From the NCBI GenBank assembly GCA_964544145.1, contig CAZJAT010000005.1, positions 22,048 to 86,047 on the forward strand: a DNA stretch of 64,000 bases. Reading direction: 5' to 3'. A program made the position numbers and the translations under genes. Each line of letters starts with the position of its first letter. The stretch's first letter is position 1. The notes beneath the pieces are model-generated. The model saw nothing but the letters and a program-made list of their open reading frames with translations, searched no databases and was not told where the DNA came from. Of the stretch, positions 50,326 through 59,261 are shown piece after piece. The stretch comes from CAZJAT01 sp964544145. Lineage in GTDB: Bacteria > Hydrothermota > 32-111.

Positions 50326-51480
50326 TTATTCAGATTCTGCGGGTTCTTCTTTTTCAATTCCTGTTTTATCTTCAACCTCTTCCTCTTCTTCCAGCTCATC
50401 GAAGTCCTCTTCTTTTTCTTCCAAAAGATTCACATCATCCTTAATCTTTACAAGATTAACATATATTAATGTCAAACCTGCTGTCCATGATGTGATAAAA
50501 TAGGAAATAATTGAAAAACCGATAATATAGAATACAATACCAAGAAGAACACTGGCAATATTCACAGCCCAATTACCTGTTGTAAATGGATGATATGACA
50601 ACATGAATGGAACGAATTTAATTGCAATCTGTTCAGAAATATTGTATGCGGGGACTGGGGGAAGGAAATGGAATCCATTTGCCCATATATGCAGCCATGA
50701 GCCTCCATTCCATAGTGATAATGCCCATCTTGTCAATTCCATAGTATATCTCAAAATCAGACTCAATATAACTGTTCCAATTGAACTCATTGCCATCACA
50801 AGACCTGACCATAGAATCAAACGCCATGGCTGGTCCCAAACGATGGAGAATATCTCGAAGAGAGTATCAAATGTATCGGATTTTGATGTTCCTGCAACAA
50901 CAGGTGATACAAATAATGATACTGCAAATATAATTATCAAATAAACTGTGAACAGAGCTCCGAACAGAATCGGAACAATGAATAAAATTAGGAAAAGTGG
51001 ACCAAAGAACGGAATACGTCCTATTAATCCAAATAGGAATGCACCTAAAAGCATTATAGCAATTAAAATAATCAGTGTTATAGGAGCAAGGAATGCACTT
51101 TTCCAGAATTTTAGCGCATATTTGTTTGCCTCTTTCATTTCAAAGAATTCATTTCCTTTAAGTTGCTCAAATGTAATCTTAGCAACAGCCGTTTGGCCGA
51201 AAATAAAAGCAATGAAATAAAGAACAATTCCTATTCCCCAAATGATCCATGAGTACCAGTGCATTACTGTAATCCCCAAAACAGGTATAGGGAATAGTTT
51301 ATAGATATTCCATATATCTGCTATTGTGTTGCCATTTGTCATATATGCTATATAAGCAAAGATGAAATAAAGTATAAAACCTATTATCATCGATGATATC
51401 ATGACAAACAGTTTTTTTAAGGATAAACCCAATCTGGTCGCTCTGAAGAGATCCTTGAAGTTATAATGGAGCTCTATCAT
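50326..51480 (-). CDS. multi-spanning membrane protein, unknown function
   Basis: 384 residues with about seven transmembrane helices and a long acidic C-terminal tail (EEKEEDFDELEEEEEVEDK, coiled or disordered). A cytoplasmic amphipathic N-terminus (MIELHYNFKDLFRATRLGLS) precedes the first helix. No family could be named. AGGAGG precedes the start at 51480. It follows a 42-residue membrane protein gene and probably shares its transcript. Confidence 0.7.
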   Translation of the reverse strand: MIELHYNFKDLFRATRLGLSLKKLFVMISSMIIGFILYFIFAYIAYMTNGNTIADIWNIYKLFPIPVLGITVMHWYSWIIWGIGIVLYFIAFIFGQTAVAKITFEQLKGNEFFEMKEANKYALKFWKSAFLAPITLIILIAIMLLGAFLFGLIGRIPFFGPLFLILFIVPILFGALFTVYLIIIFAVSLFVSPVVAGTSKSDTFDTLFEIFSIVWDQPWRLILWSGLVMAMSSIGTVILSLILRYTMELTRWALSLWNGGSWLHIWANGFHFLPPVPAYNISEQIAIKFVPFMLSYHPFTTGNWAVNIASVLLGIVFYIIGFSIISYFITSWTAGLTLIYVNLVKIKDDVNLLEEKEEDFDELEEEEEVEDKTGIEKEEPAESE

Positions 51481-51501
51481 AAATCCTCCTGTTTTTGATT
51501 G

Positions 51502-51630
51502 TTATTTCAGATATTTAATTATCACAATAATTATCAATGCGAATAATACAATAAATTTGATAAGATGTCCTTTAAATGAGTAAGTGTATTTTTCCCTGTG
51601 AATTAATTTATACTTATCAAAATATTTCAT
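51502..51630 (-). CDS. 42-residue single-pass membrane protein
   Basis: An ATG at 51630 opens a 42-residue frame with a charged N-terminal half (KYKLIHREKYTYSFKGH) and a C-terminal transmembrane helix (FIVLFALIIIVIIKYL). There is no ribosome site, but a promoter with a perfect TTGACA -35 and TAATAT -10 ends 7 bases before the ATG, matching the leaderless pattern of neighbouring genes. It lies 21 bases upstream of the membrane protein gene at 51480. Shorter than most gene-finder limits; codon pattern and promoter support it. Confidence 0.5.
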   Translation of the reverse strand: MKYFDKYKLIHREKYTYSFKGHLIKFIVLFALIIIVIIKYLK

Positions 51631-51637
51631 AAATCTA

Positions 51638-51665
51638 ATATTATCATAAAGGCATATATTGTCAA
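51638..51665 (-). promoter_or_regulatory. sigma70-like promoter of the 42-residue protein and membrane protein genes
   Basis: On the minus strand TTGACA (51665-51660), 16-base spacer, TAATAT (51643-51638), then 7 bases to the ATG at 51630. It starts directly after the stop of the M23 peptidase gene. Confidence 0.6.
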
Positions 51666-51667
51666 GT

Positions 51668-52279
51668 TTAATTATTTATATATATAAAGAAGAGTATTGG
51701 ATTATAAAATTTCTCAAATAATTCTTCAATTTGTTTACAATCAATTGAATAACTGAGATATGTTTGCCTGTTATCCCTAATGCCTATGAATTTGGGGGGT
51801 ATTTTAAGAATTTCAAAGTGAAGATGGTCGAGGTATTCACCCCATTTGTCAAGTTTCTCTGAATCAATAAAACTGGCTATAACAGAAAAATGATTAACAG
51901 TGTCCCCGGGCTCAACCACTATATCAACAATGTGGGTATAGGTGGAATATATTGTGCGGCCATCATTGAGATTATGTTTTATTATCACATTTGATGATGA
52001 TTTATTTTTCAACACAGAGATTACTTTCCCCTCAGCACAGGCAAACACAGGATTAATCTCTCCAGGTTTTTTCCCTGGATTCATAATATCAATTCCAGAA
52101 TGGAAGTGAGAGGGTATATTGTTATAGCTTTTTCTCAAGATACCGAATTCTCCTACTGAGGTTATATATGAGGATTTGAGAATTCTGCGGTTTTTTACAT
52201 CTATTGGAAGGTAGAATTCCAAACCTGATGTGAAAATCGGCAGTATGAGAAGTAGAAATAGTGCTTTATTTTTTTTCAT
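51668..52279 (-). CDS. secreted M23 (LytM-like) peptidase
   Basis: 203 residues with a signal peptide (about 1-19). The LytM zinc motifs are H60-x3-D64 in HFHSGIDI and H152-x-H154 in DHLHFEI; GEFGILRKSY and YSTYTHI also match. Such enzymes cut peptidoglycan cross-bridges or act as activators of amidases when degenerate; here the ligands look complete. It has no ribosome site; a TTGAAT-16-TATAAT promoter lies 11 bases before the ATG. Divergent from the NeuC-like gene. Confidence 0.88.
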   Translation of the reverse strand: MKKNKALFLLLILPIFTSGLEFYLPIDVKNRRILKSSYITSVGEFGILRKSYNNIPSHFHSGIDIMNPGKKPGEINPVFACAEGKVISVLKNKSSSNVIIKHNLNDGRTIYSTYTHIVDIVVEPGDTVNHFSVIASFIDSEKLDKWGEYLDHLHFEILKIPPKFIGIRDNRQTYLSYSIDCKQIEELFEKFYNPILFFIYINN

Positions 52280-52290
52280 AATTCTATATA

Positions 52291-52318
52291 ATTATATGTA
52301 AAAATTAATATAATTCAA
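52291..52318 (-). promoter_or_regulatory. sigma70-like promoter of the M23 peptidase gene
   Basis: On the minus strand TTGAAT (52318-52313), 16-base spacer, TATAAT (52296-52291), 11 bases before the ATG at 52279; predicted leader about 5 bases. Confidence 0.55.
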
Positions 52319-52333
52319 CAGCAAAGGGTTAAT

Positions 52334-53452
52334 ATGAAATTCATGACTTTATCAACCAATAGAGCGGATTTCTCACACCTGTCTTTATTGTTAAGTGTGT
52401 TTGAAAATAGTAGCGAAATTGACAGCATATTTTGTGTCTCAGGTTCTCACTGGGATAAAGTCAGAGGTTTATCGGCAGAGGAAATCAGAGACGAAAATAT
52501 ACAAATAGATGTAAAGATAAGAATTTTATTTGATTGGGTGTCAAATGCTCAATTAATGAAGAATATTATCAGTTTCCAAAAGAGATTGCGGACCATTGTG
52601 AAATCTAATCACATAGATGCAATTATCGTCCTGGGAGACAGAATCGAAATGCTTGCTGTAATCAATGTCTGTCTTATAGATGGAATAAAACTGATTCACA
52701 TTTCGGGAGGTGAGACCACAAAAGGAGCAATTGATGATAAAGTGCGTAATTTGCTCTCTCACACAGCTGATTTGGTGTTTACCAGCGGTGAATTTTTCAG
52801 AAACCATCTCATCTCACAAGGATTGAATGAACACAAAATCATTAATGCAGGTGATCCTATGCTTGAGATTATTGACAATTTGAATATTCCCGAGATTGAT
52901 GAATTAAATAGTAAATTTAAATTAAATATGAAGGAATCAGAATTTGTTTTATGTACGTATCACCCTGAAACTGATGGTGAAGATGATATTAAAAAACAGT
53001 TTGCAGGATTGAATGAATTATTACAAAAATCATCACAGGATATTTTAATAACATCTCCAAATGCAGATAAAGGAGGTGATTATATTCTTAACAGTATACA
53101 GAAAGCAGCAAAATTAAATAATAGGATACATTTTATACCACACATGGGCTTTAAATACTATTTATCTGCTATGAAGTTTTGTAAGTATGTATGCGGGAAT
53201 TCATCATCACTGATTATTGAAGCTCCGTATATGCTTAAAGGGTCTCTGCTTATAGGTCATAGGCAGGAAGGCCGTCCATTGGCTCAATCAATTGTCCAGT
53301 CAGGATATTCTTATCCTTCACTAATTGCGGCTGAAACTGAATTAAAATCTATGGTATTTGAAAAGAATAAAATGTATTATGAAAGAAAAGACACATCAAT
53401 GATAATTCTTGAGTCACTTATTCAATACTCAAAAAATCTTACCCTTCAGTAA
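52334..53452 (+). CDS. hydrolysing UDP-N-acetylglucosamine 2-epimerase (NeuC-like)
   Basis: 372 residues. STNRADFSHL at the N-terminus, IVLGDRIEMLA, HISGGETTKGAIDD and GNSSSLIIEAPYML match the NeuC-type hydrolysing epimerases that turn UDP-GlcNAc (or a diacetamido analogue) into ManNAc-type sugars for sialic-, legionaminic- or related nonulosonic acid synthesis. No neuA/neuB genes are in the window, so the pathway is inferred only. AAAGGG precedes the start. The 3' end overlaps the convergent lipoprotein gene by 24 bases. Confidence 0.88.
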   Translation: MKFMTLSTNRADFSHLSLLLSVFENSSEIDSIFCVSGSHWDKVRGLSAEEIRDENIQIDVKIRILFDWVSNAQLMKNIISFQKRLRTIVKSNHIDAIIVLGDRIEMLAVINVCLIDGIKLIHISGGETTKGAIDDKVRNLLSHTADLVFTSGEFFRNHLISQGLNEHKIINAGDPMLEIIDNLNIPEIDELNSKFKLNMKESEFVLCTYHPETDGEDDIKKQFAGLNELLQKSSQDILITSPNADKGGDYILNSIQKAAKLNNRIHFIPHMGFKYYLSAMKFCKYVCGNSSSLIIEAPYMLKGSLLIGHRQEGRPLAQSIVQSGYSYPSLIAAETELKSMVFEKNKMYYERKDTSMIILESLIQYSKNLTLQ

Positions 53453-53827
53453 TTTAACAAATTTGTTATAGGGCTCATAATTAGCTCTATTATAAACAAT
53501 ATTCCCAATTGTGTCATATATAATGACATGGGGTGCGAATTTTATATTAAAGGAGTCAATGAATTGAGGAAATGAATCAATATTAATAATTTCAATTGTC
53601 ACATATTTTCTCTGAAAATGTTCTATTGAATCCATTACCGGTAGAATATGTTTTGAATATTCATTATCATTATAAAAACATAGAATTCTGGCTTGCTTAA
53701 TTATTGAAATATTTACTGAATCTTCAATATCAGTTGTAATATCATTTGGCTCTTCCTGATTGTTATTACATGAACCAAGTATAAGTAATAATGATAAGAT
53801 TAAAACAATAATTTTAACAAATTTCAT
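53429..53827 (-). CDS. thioredoxin-fold lipoprotein lacking the redox motif
   Basis: 132 residues from the ATG at 53827; an ATG seven codons earlier would break the signal. Lipobox ILGSC places the lipidated Cys at about residue 20. The C-terminal domain has a thioredoxin-like order: ARILCFYND (strand), FAPHVIIYDTIGNIVY with a likely cis-Pro. The usual WCxxC is reduced to a single Cys in LCFYND, so it is probably a non-redox thioredoxin-fold protein. Overlaps the NeuC-like gene end to end. Confidence 0.65.
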   Translation of the reverse strand: MKFVKIIVLILSLLLILGSCNNNQEEPNDITTDIEDSVNISIIKQARILCFYNDNEYSKHILPVMDSIEHFQRKYVTIEIINIDSFPQFIDSFNIKFAPHVIIYDTIGNIVYNRANYEPYNKFVKLLKGKIF

Positions 53828-53866
53828 ATTTAATAAATAACATATCATATATTTTTGTCAATACAA

Positions 53867-53894
53867 TTGAAATAATAATAAATTTTGATATAAT
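53867..53894 (+). promoter_or_regulatory. sigma70-like promoter of the GIDE-domain gene
   Basis: TTGAAA (53867-53872), 16-base spacer, TATAAT (53889-53894), only 6 bases before the ATG at 53901, so transcription would start at or next to the start codon. Confidence 0.6.
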
Positions 53895-53900
53895 ATTTAT

Positions 53901-55598
53901 ATGAGACATTTTTTGTATATAAAAACAATATCCCATAAAAAATCTCTAATATCACCAGATATTTTACAAAATATTGCTAAAACAACAGAGAATGATATAT
54001 TCTATGTTTCTCAGAAATTTGTAGGCACCGGTTTTTCGGAATTTTTTTCATCAGAAGATATTGATGCAGTCAATGCTCTGAAAGGAAAACTCGCGCAGCT
54101 CAAGATAGAATCATATATATTAGATGACTCAAATGCAGAAAAAATACGGGCAAATTTAATTGATGCAGATATAATTACTGAAACTAATAATGAATTTATA
54201 TTTACTTCAAAAGGTAAGAATATAACTGTTTCAAAAAGCCAGCCCATCTTAATTGTGATTGGGTGTGATGAACAGAAGCTTGAGAATAGCAATGTTCAGT
54301 CAGTTTTCATGTGCAGAAAATATTCTATATTTGCATTCTTTGGGAATGACGGTCTAATGTTCAGGATTGACTCTGATTCGGCTAATGTCTCAGGGGTTAG
54401 GAATGCCTCCCTTTATTCTAAAACAGAAAATATGAAAATACTTATTTCGCATTTAAGAGAAGGGAGCAGTTTCTTTGCAATGGATAAGGATTATTCACAC
54501 AATTATATTCCTTCGCTGGGAGCAGAGATGAGAGATTATGCTATCACTGCAGCAGTTCTTTTTAACAATGGGTTCTATGGGCATTCATATGATGAAGAAT
54601 TTTACAATATGAATATTCTTGAACAGGAAAATGAATTCGATTATGATTATAATTACAAGATTTATAAACCCGGAACCAAAATTCTCACAAGAGCAATTTA
54701 TTCTGTTTTTGATATGAATCTTTATGTCTTTGCTCCGCTTGCAGTTATGTTCGGGCTGTATATTCTGTTGTTTGGAATAGGACCTCAGTATTACTCATAT
54801 GCATTAATGGCAGCGTTTTTATACTATATTGCAGTATTTATTAAATATTTCAGATTTAAATCGTATATTGAAGATATTCCAACATCTTCGGTCAAATCAA
54901 TAAGTGTAGGGCTGAGAGAAATTACTGGATCTGTATTGGAAACAAATTCCATACCCTCATTAATATCCGGAACAAAATGTGTTTTTTTCCGATATTATAA
55001 ATACAAGAGAATGAATACAGATAATGGAAAAAAGTGGAAATTGGATGAGATAGGGGAATATTTGCCTGAACGATTTTATGTACAGGATAATGGATTTATT
55101 ATGGAAGTTGATACTAAGAATGCTATTATGGATTTAAACAATACTCAAAAATATGTTACACCCTATTATCTTATGAAATCCGCAATACGAAATCCGGATA
55201 TATATTATATAGAACAGAGTATACCTGTTTTCAGTGATGTTTATATAATGGGTTCAGTTGTCAGCAAAGACAGCAGAGAAGCATTCTCAAGATATCTGAA
55301 AAATCGAAAATCGGATAAAGATTTTATGAAACAATTTGATGAAGATAACAACAATGAGATAGACATCAATGAATGGGAAAATGCTAAAGCTGTTATTGCA
55401 TCTGAATTTGAGGCGATACAAGACAATAAATTACAGAATGAATTGCTGCGTATCACCAAAACCGATGATGATAAGATTATGTTTATTTCTGACCGAAGTG
55501 AGAAGTCGATTGTCAAGAATATGAATATTTATTTGATTTGTTCAGGATTGTTTGCATTAGCATCAATATTTGTAGCTGTTAAATTACTCTGGAGTTAA
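53901..55598 (+). CDS. GIDE-domain membrane protein with an EF-hand-like loop
   Basis: 565 residues. About 270 N-terminal residues of unrecognised soluble sequence are followed by two transmembrane helices (near 275-320), a GIDE-like domain (SVGLREITGSVLETNS, GTKCVFFRYYKYKR), a perfect EF-hand/dockerin-type loop D-x-D-x-N-x-E-I-D-x-x-E near residue 480, and a C-terminal transmembrane helix (545-565). GIDE domains occur in membrane E3-like proteins and, in bacteria, beside LemA, as here (one base between the genes). No ribosome site. Function unknown; membrane-linked quality control is a guess. Confidence 0.75.
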   Translation: MRHFLYIKTISHKKSLISPDILQNIAKTTENDIFYVSQKFVGTGFSEFFSSEDIDAVNALKGKLAQLKIESYILDDSNAEKIRANLIDADIITETNNEFIFTSKGKNITVSKSQPILIVIGCDEQKLENSNVQSVFMCRKYSIFAFFGNDGLMFRIDSDSANVSGVRNASLYSKTENMKILISHLREGSSFFAMDKDYSHNYIPSLGAEMRDYAITAAVLFNNGFYGHSYDEEFYNMNILEQENEFDYDYNYKIYKPGTKILTRAIYSVFDMNLYVFAPLAVMFGLYILLFGIGPQYYSYALMAAFLYYIAVFIKYFRFKSYIEDIPTSSVKSISVGLREITGSVLETNSIPSLISGTKCVFFRYYKYKRMNTDNGKKWKLDEIGEYLPERFYVQDNGFIMEVDTKNAIMDLNNTQKYVTPYYLMKSAIRNPDIYYIEQSIPVFSDVYIMGSVVSKDSREAFSRYLKNRKSDKDFMKQFDEDNNNEIDINEWENAKAVIASEFEAIQDNKLQNELLRITKTDDDKIMFISDRSEKSIVKNMNIYLICSGLFALASIFVAVKLLWS

Positions 55599-55599
55599 A

Positions 55600-56118
55600 A
55601 TGATTATTACAATTATTATTATTGCTGGAATGATTATATTATTTGCTTTTTTTGCGACAGTGTATAATCTCATTGTATTCTCAAAAAATAGGGTTAAACA
55701 GTCATTTGCGAATATCGATGTTTTGCTCAAACAGAGAAATGATGAGATAGGGAATCTAATTGAAGTTGTTAAGGGTTATTCATCTTTTGAAAAGGAAACA
55801 TTGGAATCAATTGTAAAATTAAGAAATTCATTCAGTCCCGGAATGGGAGTTTATGGCAAGGATGTGTACAATCAGAAGGTAAGCGCAGGTTTAAAGAATA
55901 TGTTTGCTGTTGTTGAGAATTATCCTGATCTAAAAGCAAATGAACAATATCTGCGTCTGCATAAAAGGATAACTCAGGTGGAGAATCAAATTGCTGACAG
56001 AAGAGAATATTACAATTGGTCAGTAACTAATTATAATACAAGAATTGAACAGTTCCCGTATTCAATCATTGCAAATCTGTTTAAGTTCAAACCGGCTCTT
56101 TTATTCAAGTATTCCTGA
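55600..56118 (+). CDS. lemA: LemA family protein
   Basis: 172 residues: N-terminal transmembrane helix (about 1-25), then the LemA helical bundle with VKQSFANIDVLLKQRNDEI, LIEVVKGY, and ENYPDLKANEQYLRLHKRITQVEN. LemA proteins are membrane-anchored coiled coils of unclear function, commonly next to GIDE or TPM-domain genes. The start follows the GIDE gene stop by one base. The stop abuts, without any gap, the stop of the convergent patatin gene. Confidence 0.95.
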   Translation: MIITIIIIAGMIILFAFFATVYNLIVFSKNRVKQSFANIDVLLKQRNDEIGNLIEVVKGYSSFEKETLESIVKLRNSFSPGMGVYGKDVYNQKVSAGLKNMFAVVENYPDLKANEQYLRLHKRITQVENQIADRREYYNWSVTNYNTRIEQFPYSIIANLFKFKPALLFKYS

Positions 56119-58317
56119 TTAAATCCTTGAAAGGATATCGGGACCGCCAATATCTCCACTGCTCCAGAAAATATTCAAATTGAATTTATTTTGAGAATTA
56201 TCCGTAATATATTCAATCCCGCCTCCAACATATCCAAATACACCTTTCATTTCAATGTATAATCCCGATGTGATGAGCATTAATGATGATTTAACAGATT
56301 CATTTTCCAGCAAATGCACACTATTTAAATTCCTGACCGCAACTGTTTCATTAATGGGATAAGAAAAATGCAGACCCGTTGAGAGGTAATATGATGCTAA
56401 GAGCTCACTCTCATAAATATATTTGAATGAAGGCAGTGGCTGAATGGAAAAATAATCAGATTGAATATTGGGATGGTAATCAGAAAACTGCTGAAGGTCA
56501 CGTATATACCCTGCTGAAACAGTAAAAGCCGATAGCAGATTCCAAAAAATATTTATCTGAGAAATGTAATCGCCACTTAATTTAATATACAGTTTACTTA
56601 TATCATAGGGAAAAAAAGTGTAGCTTTCATATTCAGGAAAATTTATTGAGAAGAGAATGTTAATTTTATATCCGGATTTGTTGTCTCTGTAATAGCCGAG
56701 ATTATCTGTGATATAGTAAGAACCAAATGAAAGCTTTGAATAATCTCCAAGCATATAATTTTTGCTATTGATGGCTGTGAATAGAGACATCATAGAGTTA
56801 TGCTCAAAATTATTGCCCATCAAATATATAATGGATTGTAATGTATTGTATGTAAATGAATTATGCCAAAGGCTGTACATCTTGTATACAGAGTATTCAT
56901 AATGAATATATCCGGTCACTCGTGAAATAAATACCGGAGGAGAATATATGTTGACCTTTACTCCCTTATTATGTTCACCCAGTATTGGTATGAGATTCAA
57001 GGAAATCGCTCTTGAGAATAGATTGTTATTCTGTATATTTGCAAAAAGGTTCATTCCAGCATTATTGCTGTAATATCCGCCAAGGCCAAATCGTGTTGTT
57101 GAAAAAGCTGTATTATTGAGTTTGATACGAAGAGTTTTTTTAACAGTATCTGCATAGAATTCTGTTTTTATATTATTGAAAATATCAAGTGATTGTAAGC
57201 GTAGAATTGCATCATCAAAATCCGCAAATGAAAAATCATAACCTTTTTGCATGCCCAGCACATTTCTTGTGATTGTTTTATGTGTAGGATTGCTGGAATT
57301 TATCTCAATAGAATCAATAAGAAAATCATTGAAATCAATCATATTTGCGATTTCCCTATGAGAAGATTGATAAAAAGTCTCACGCTGTATGTCATTTTTA
57401 AGTTTTCGTATATACTTAACAGTAGCATTATAGCCCAATTCTATCAGTTTGTTTACCTGATTAAATTCAAAACCCACATAATTCCCTACATCCGGGTGAA
57501 TATATGTGCCATAGGGTTTAATTGTATCGGGATTGACTTGTGAGGTAATTATATCAAGCATTGAAAATCCGACTTGAACAACTGTTAGATCTTTACTTGA
57601 TAGATATGTTTTATCTGAAGAGACATCAATCGCAATGATATAATCCAAATCAAACGTATCCTTCAATATTTTTACAGGAAGATTGTTATATATACCCCCA
57701 TCCATCAGTATTTTATCATTGTAATTTACAGGTTCAAAGATAACAGGCAGTGACATGGATGCCCTAATCGCTTCCTGCAATTCACCATGTGTAAAAATAG
57801 CTAATTGACCTGAATTTACATCACTCGATACACAAAGAAATGGTTTCCAGAGGTTTCTGAAATCATTGCCGACACTTGCGTTTACAGGTTGAAAGAGTTT
57901 TTGCAGCTCATAATTGAGGAATCTATCATCGATTGTTGAAGACGGCAATTTTAATGCATTATTTACAATCTTGAAATCGATCACAGGTTCATAGAAATTA
58001 AATTTATAATAAACAGGTTTATTCAATAACTCATTATATGAAAATACTTTAATCAATATATCTGTTTTTGTAAATATACTTTCAATCTCAGAAGCAGTAT
58101 AACCTGATGCCCATAATCCACCCACAATAGCTCCCATACTTGTTCCACCCACTGCATCAACAGGTATGTGGTATTCTTCCAATGCCTTTAGAACACCAAT
58201 ATGAGCAAGTCCTCTTGCAGCCCCCCCGCCCAAGACCAATCCTACCCTAATCTCTTCTCCCCAAAACCCTAAACACAAAATCATTCCTACATAGAGTATA
58301 AGGCCGGGCCTTGACAT
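56119..58317 (-). CDS. patatin-like phospholipase with a BamA-type barrel (type Vd autotransporter-like)
   Basis: 732 residues. Patatin domain: oxyanion GGGAARG, nucleophile S60 in GTSMG, and catalytic Asp in MDGGIYNN near residue 207. A POTRA-like segment (about 325-410) and a C-terminal Omp85-type beta-barrel with alternating strands follow, as in PlpD/type Vd proteins that expose the lipase on the surface. The N-terminus doubles as signal peptide, but its first codons (58317-58299) lie inside a REP sequence; the next in-frame ATG (58284) could be the older start. Stop codon abuts the lemA stop. Confidence 0.9.
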   Translation of the reverse strand: MSRPGLILYVGMILCLGFWGEEIRVGLVLGGGAARGLAHIGVLKALEEYHIPVDAVGGTSMGAIVGGLWASGYTASEIESIFTKTDILIKVFSYNELLNKPVYYKFNFYEPVIDFKIVNNALKLPSSTIDDRFLNYELQKLFQPVNASVGNDFRNLWKPFLCVSSDVNSGQLAIFTHGELQEAIRASMSLPVIFEPVNYNDKILMDGGIYNNLPVKILKDTFDLDYIIAIDVSSDKTYLSSKDLTVVQVGFSMLDIITSQVNPDTIKPYGTYIHPDVGNYVGFEFNQVNKLIELGYNATVKYIRKLKNDIQRETFYQSSHREIANMIDFNDFLIDSIEINSSNPTHKTITRNVLGMQKGYDFSFADFDDAILRLQSLDIFNNIKTEFYADTVKKTLRIKLNNTAFSTTRFGLGGYYSNNAGMNLFANIQNNNLFSRAISLNLIPILGEHNKGVKVNIYSPPVFISRVTGYIHYEYSVYKMYSLWHNSFTYNTLQSIIYLMGNNFEHNSMMSLFTAINSKNYMLGDYSKLSFGSYYITDNLGYYRDNKSGYKINILFSINFPEYESYTFFPYDISKLYIKLSGDYISQINIFWNLLSAFTVSAGYIRDLQQFSDYHPNIQSDYFSIQPLPSFKYIYESELLASYYLSTGLHFSYPINETVAVRNLNSVHLLENESVKSSLMLITSGLYIEMKGVFGYVGGGIEYITDNSQNKFNLNIFWSSGDIGGPDILSRI

Positions 58318-58329
58318 TTTGACATTTTT
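58299..58329. repeat. REP element (left end of RAYT unit)
   Basis: TAAGGCCGGGCCTTGACATT plus a TTGACATTTT tail, the same palindrome-plus-tail as the ends of the element at 19947-20110 and, inverted, at 59262-59286. It covers the first codons of the patatin gene. Confidence 0.85.
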
Positions 58330-58340
58330 TAATAATTTCC

Positions 58341-59228
58341 CTATAATAATTTACACCTTGAGTAAGTTTTTGCCAGAGCATTATACTTTATATTATAGAA
58401 TGGATACGCATTTTTTATTTCCGTATATGACATCTGACAATTTTCCTTTAAGAATACCAATAGTTGATTCCTGATAATTTTGCCAGATTTTGAATTAAAA
58501 TCAATATCTTTGATACTTTTTTTGATTTTCAATTCAAACATTAATATCGCTGATTGCAAGTTGATTTTCACAAAATCATTTTTTCTTTTCTTGTTTGCAA
58601 CTGATATTTTTACTCGTCTGTCAAATTTTCCTGCAATGCTACTAGCATACCATTGCTCACCTATAACCTGGCCAACAGAAGTTTCTATTATGGGAATTTC
58701 GTCAAGTTTATGGTTATCAAATACAGAGTGAAAATTCTTTTTTGTACCAAATATCTGAACAACAATTTCTGTATCCACGAATGATTGAGTACTGTTGAAA
58801 TATAACGATACACTTGACCATTTATAGGCAAAGGGAGTGGTAACAATTTGTTTTCTGCATGGATTATTCATAACATAGATAATAACATTGCTCATATACT
58901 TCTCATAATGAATTATCTGTGATTTGAATCTGTTTTGGAAAACATATCCATAACCTCCTTTCCCTTTCCTATATGCAATTGCATAAAGTGTAAGAAGATC
59001 ATGCATAAATTCACTTATGAAACCGTGCTCATCTTTGATTATTAGATGAAAATGATTGTCCATTATGCAAAAACCAGCAATTTGCATAAGATACTTTGAT
59101 TTGCAAGTGATGAGATACTGAATGAATTTTTGTTTAAATCCATCATTTAAAAAGATGTTCTCCCCCTTGTCCCCCCTATTCATTACATGATAGTAGTGGT
59201 TTTTTAATTTGATACGCTTGTTACTCAT
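58341..59228 (-). CDS. REP-associated tyrosine transposase (RAYT/TnpA_REP, Y1 family)
   Basis: 295 residues from the ATG at 59228, which has AGGAGG just upstream; longer frames to 59267 would read through the ribosome site. The HUH metal motif is H59-F-H61 in DNHFHLI and the likely nucleophile Tyr is Y118 in VIIYVMNNP; HVMNRGDKG and GYGYVFQNRF are further Y1_Tnp/REP-type blocks. Such enzymes nick and move REP/REPIN sequences. Inverted REPs flank the gene at 58299-58329 and 59262-59286, and a matching REPIN lies at 19947-20110. A C-terminal extension (residues ~150-295) is unassigned. Confidence 0.92.
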   Translation of the reverse strand: MSNKRIKLKNHYYHVMNRGDKGENIFLNDGFKQKFIQYLITCKSKYLMQIAGFCIMDNHFHLIIKDEHGFISEFMHDLLTLYAIAYRKGKGGYGYVFQNRFKSQIIHYEKYMSNVIIYVMNNPCRKQIVTTPFAYKWSSVSLYFNSTQSFVDTEIVVQIFGTKKNFHSVFDNHKLDEIPIIETSVGQVIGEQWYASSIAGKFDRRVKISVANKKRKNDFVKINLQSAILMFELKIKKSIKDIDFNSKSGKIIRNQLLVFLKENCQMSYTEIKNAYPFYNIKYNALAKTYSRCKLL

Positions 59229-59261
59229 AGTGCCTCCTTTTGTAAGATTATACAAAAGAAT

